NCBI GenBank assembly: GCA_015485245.1
Contig: WFTY01000137.1
Coordinates: 1-10,891 of the forward strand
Reading direction: 5' to 3'
Length of the DNA stretch: 10,891 bases
Source of the DNA: Anaerolineales bacterium
Lineage (GTDB): Bacteria > Chloroflexota > Anaerolineae > Anaerolineales > UBA11858
Shown here: positions 10,654 to 10,891 of the stretch, piece after piece
Layout of the letters: each line of letters begins with the position of its first letter
How positions within the stretch are numbered: position 1 is the stretch's first letter
The notes under the pieces: model-generated
Seen by the model: only the letters and a program-made list of their open reading frames with translations
The model's database searches: none
What the model was told of the DNA's origin: nothing
Translations under genes and position numbers: made by a program

Positions 10654-10891
10654 ATGAGTGAAACAGTAAGCCTTGATGCCCTCCTCCCCGTTGAAATGGC
10701 GCACCGAGCTGAGAAAATTGGCGTGCGCAAAACCCAACTTCCAACGCTCCACATGTTCGCCCTGGCCTTGCTGGCTGGAGCGTTCATCGCCCTGGGGGCG
10801 ATCTTCGCCACGACAGTCGCCGCGGGGACCAGCGAGGCGCTCCCCTTCGGGGTCACCAAATTGCTGGTCGGCCTGGTCTTCTCCCTGGGAC
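10654..10891 (+). CDS. Formate/nitrite transporter (FocA/NirC family), N-terminal part (partial at 3' edge)
   Basis: The first 79 residues of an FNT-family channel. These are pentameric inner-membrane channels for formate, nitrite or related small anions. The N-terminal cytoplasmic segment (SLDALLPVEMAHRAEKIGVRK) is the amphipathic part that precedes the first membrane helix in FocA. The hydrophobic run from about 33 to 55 (MFALALLAGAFIALGAIFA) is TM1, and LPFGVTKLLVGLVFSLG starts TM2 before the window ends. Translation starts at the ATG at 10654, with AAGGAG ending 6 nt upstream. Tandem CRP/FNR-type operators stand upstream, fitting anaerobic or energy-state control as for E. coli focA. Formate and nitrite specificity cannot be separated from this portion. 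Confidence 0.88.
   Translation, partial: MSETVSLDALLPVEMAHRAEKIGVRKTQLPTLHMFALALLAGAFIALGAIFATTVAAGTSEALPFGVTKLLVGLVFSLG

Noticed and set aside
1..10891. tRNA or rRNA genes, CRISPR arrays, insertion sequences
   Set aside because: No cloverleaf-like tRNA, rRNA stretch, spaced direct repeats or transposase was seen on reading. A tRNAscan or ISfinder search was not possible.

Overview
The window is compact, GC-rich bacterial DNA with 15 protein genes, two of them cut by the window edges, and no gene-free stretch over 300 bases. The gene set (nickel superoxide dismutase with its protease, a class II lysyl-tRNA synthetase behind greA, a two-domain protein disulfide oxidoreductase, a formate/nitrite channel) and the protein style suggest a Chloroflexi/Anaerolineae-like bacterium. 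That placement is inference, not proof.

Layout, left to right. (1) The 3' end of a GltD-like FAD/NAD(P) oxidoreductase (+), a hairpin, then a PfkB-family sugar kinase (+) whose stop codon interlocks with that of lysS (-). (2) A minus-strand block of a PIG-L/LmbE-type deacetylase, greA and lysS. greA has a clear sigma70 promoter and a long structured leader. A strong intrinsic terminator stands between greA and lysS. (3) A plus-strand pair, sodN (nickel superoxide dismutase) and a SodX-like maturation protease, with a near-consensus promoter and an intrinsic terminator between the two genes. (4) A long minus-strand thiol-redox cluster, read from right to left: ECF sigma factor, zinc-binding anti-sigma factor, terminator, then a two-domain protein disulfide oxidoreductase (PDO), a glutaredoxin, a His-rich NifX/NifB-like protein, a TlpA/ResA-like thioredoxin-fold protein, an OsmC-like peroxidase and, after a hairpin, a thioredoxin-reductase-like flavoprotein. 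(5) Divergent from the sigma factor, the start of a formate/nitrite transporter (FocA/NirC family), with tandem CRP/FNR-type operators in the intergenic region.

The most notable observation is that the PDO gene is interrupted by an in-frame TGA exactly where the first cysteine of its C-terminal CPYC active site belongs. The frame continues intact for 73 further residues. A 7-bp hairpin with a CGUGUU loop begins 10 nt after the UGA, which is where a bacterial SECIS element should lie. I read this as a selenocysteine-containing PDO (UPYC), which a standard gene caller would split into two unrelated ORFs.

The candidate promoter of that gene (GGGAAT-N17-GTTG) resembles the promoters used by sigmaR-type redox ECF factors. 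With the sigma/ZAS anti-sigma pair just upstream, this suggests a SigR/RsrA-like circuit controlling a selenium-based disulfide-reductase pathway. The thioredoxin-reductase-like enzyme lacks the usual NADPH-phosphate-binding arginine motif and carries a Glu in that position, so it may use NADH or another donor.
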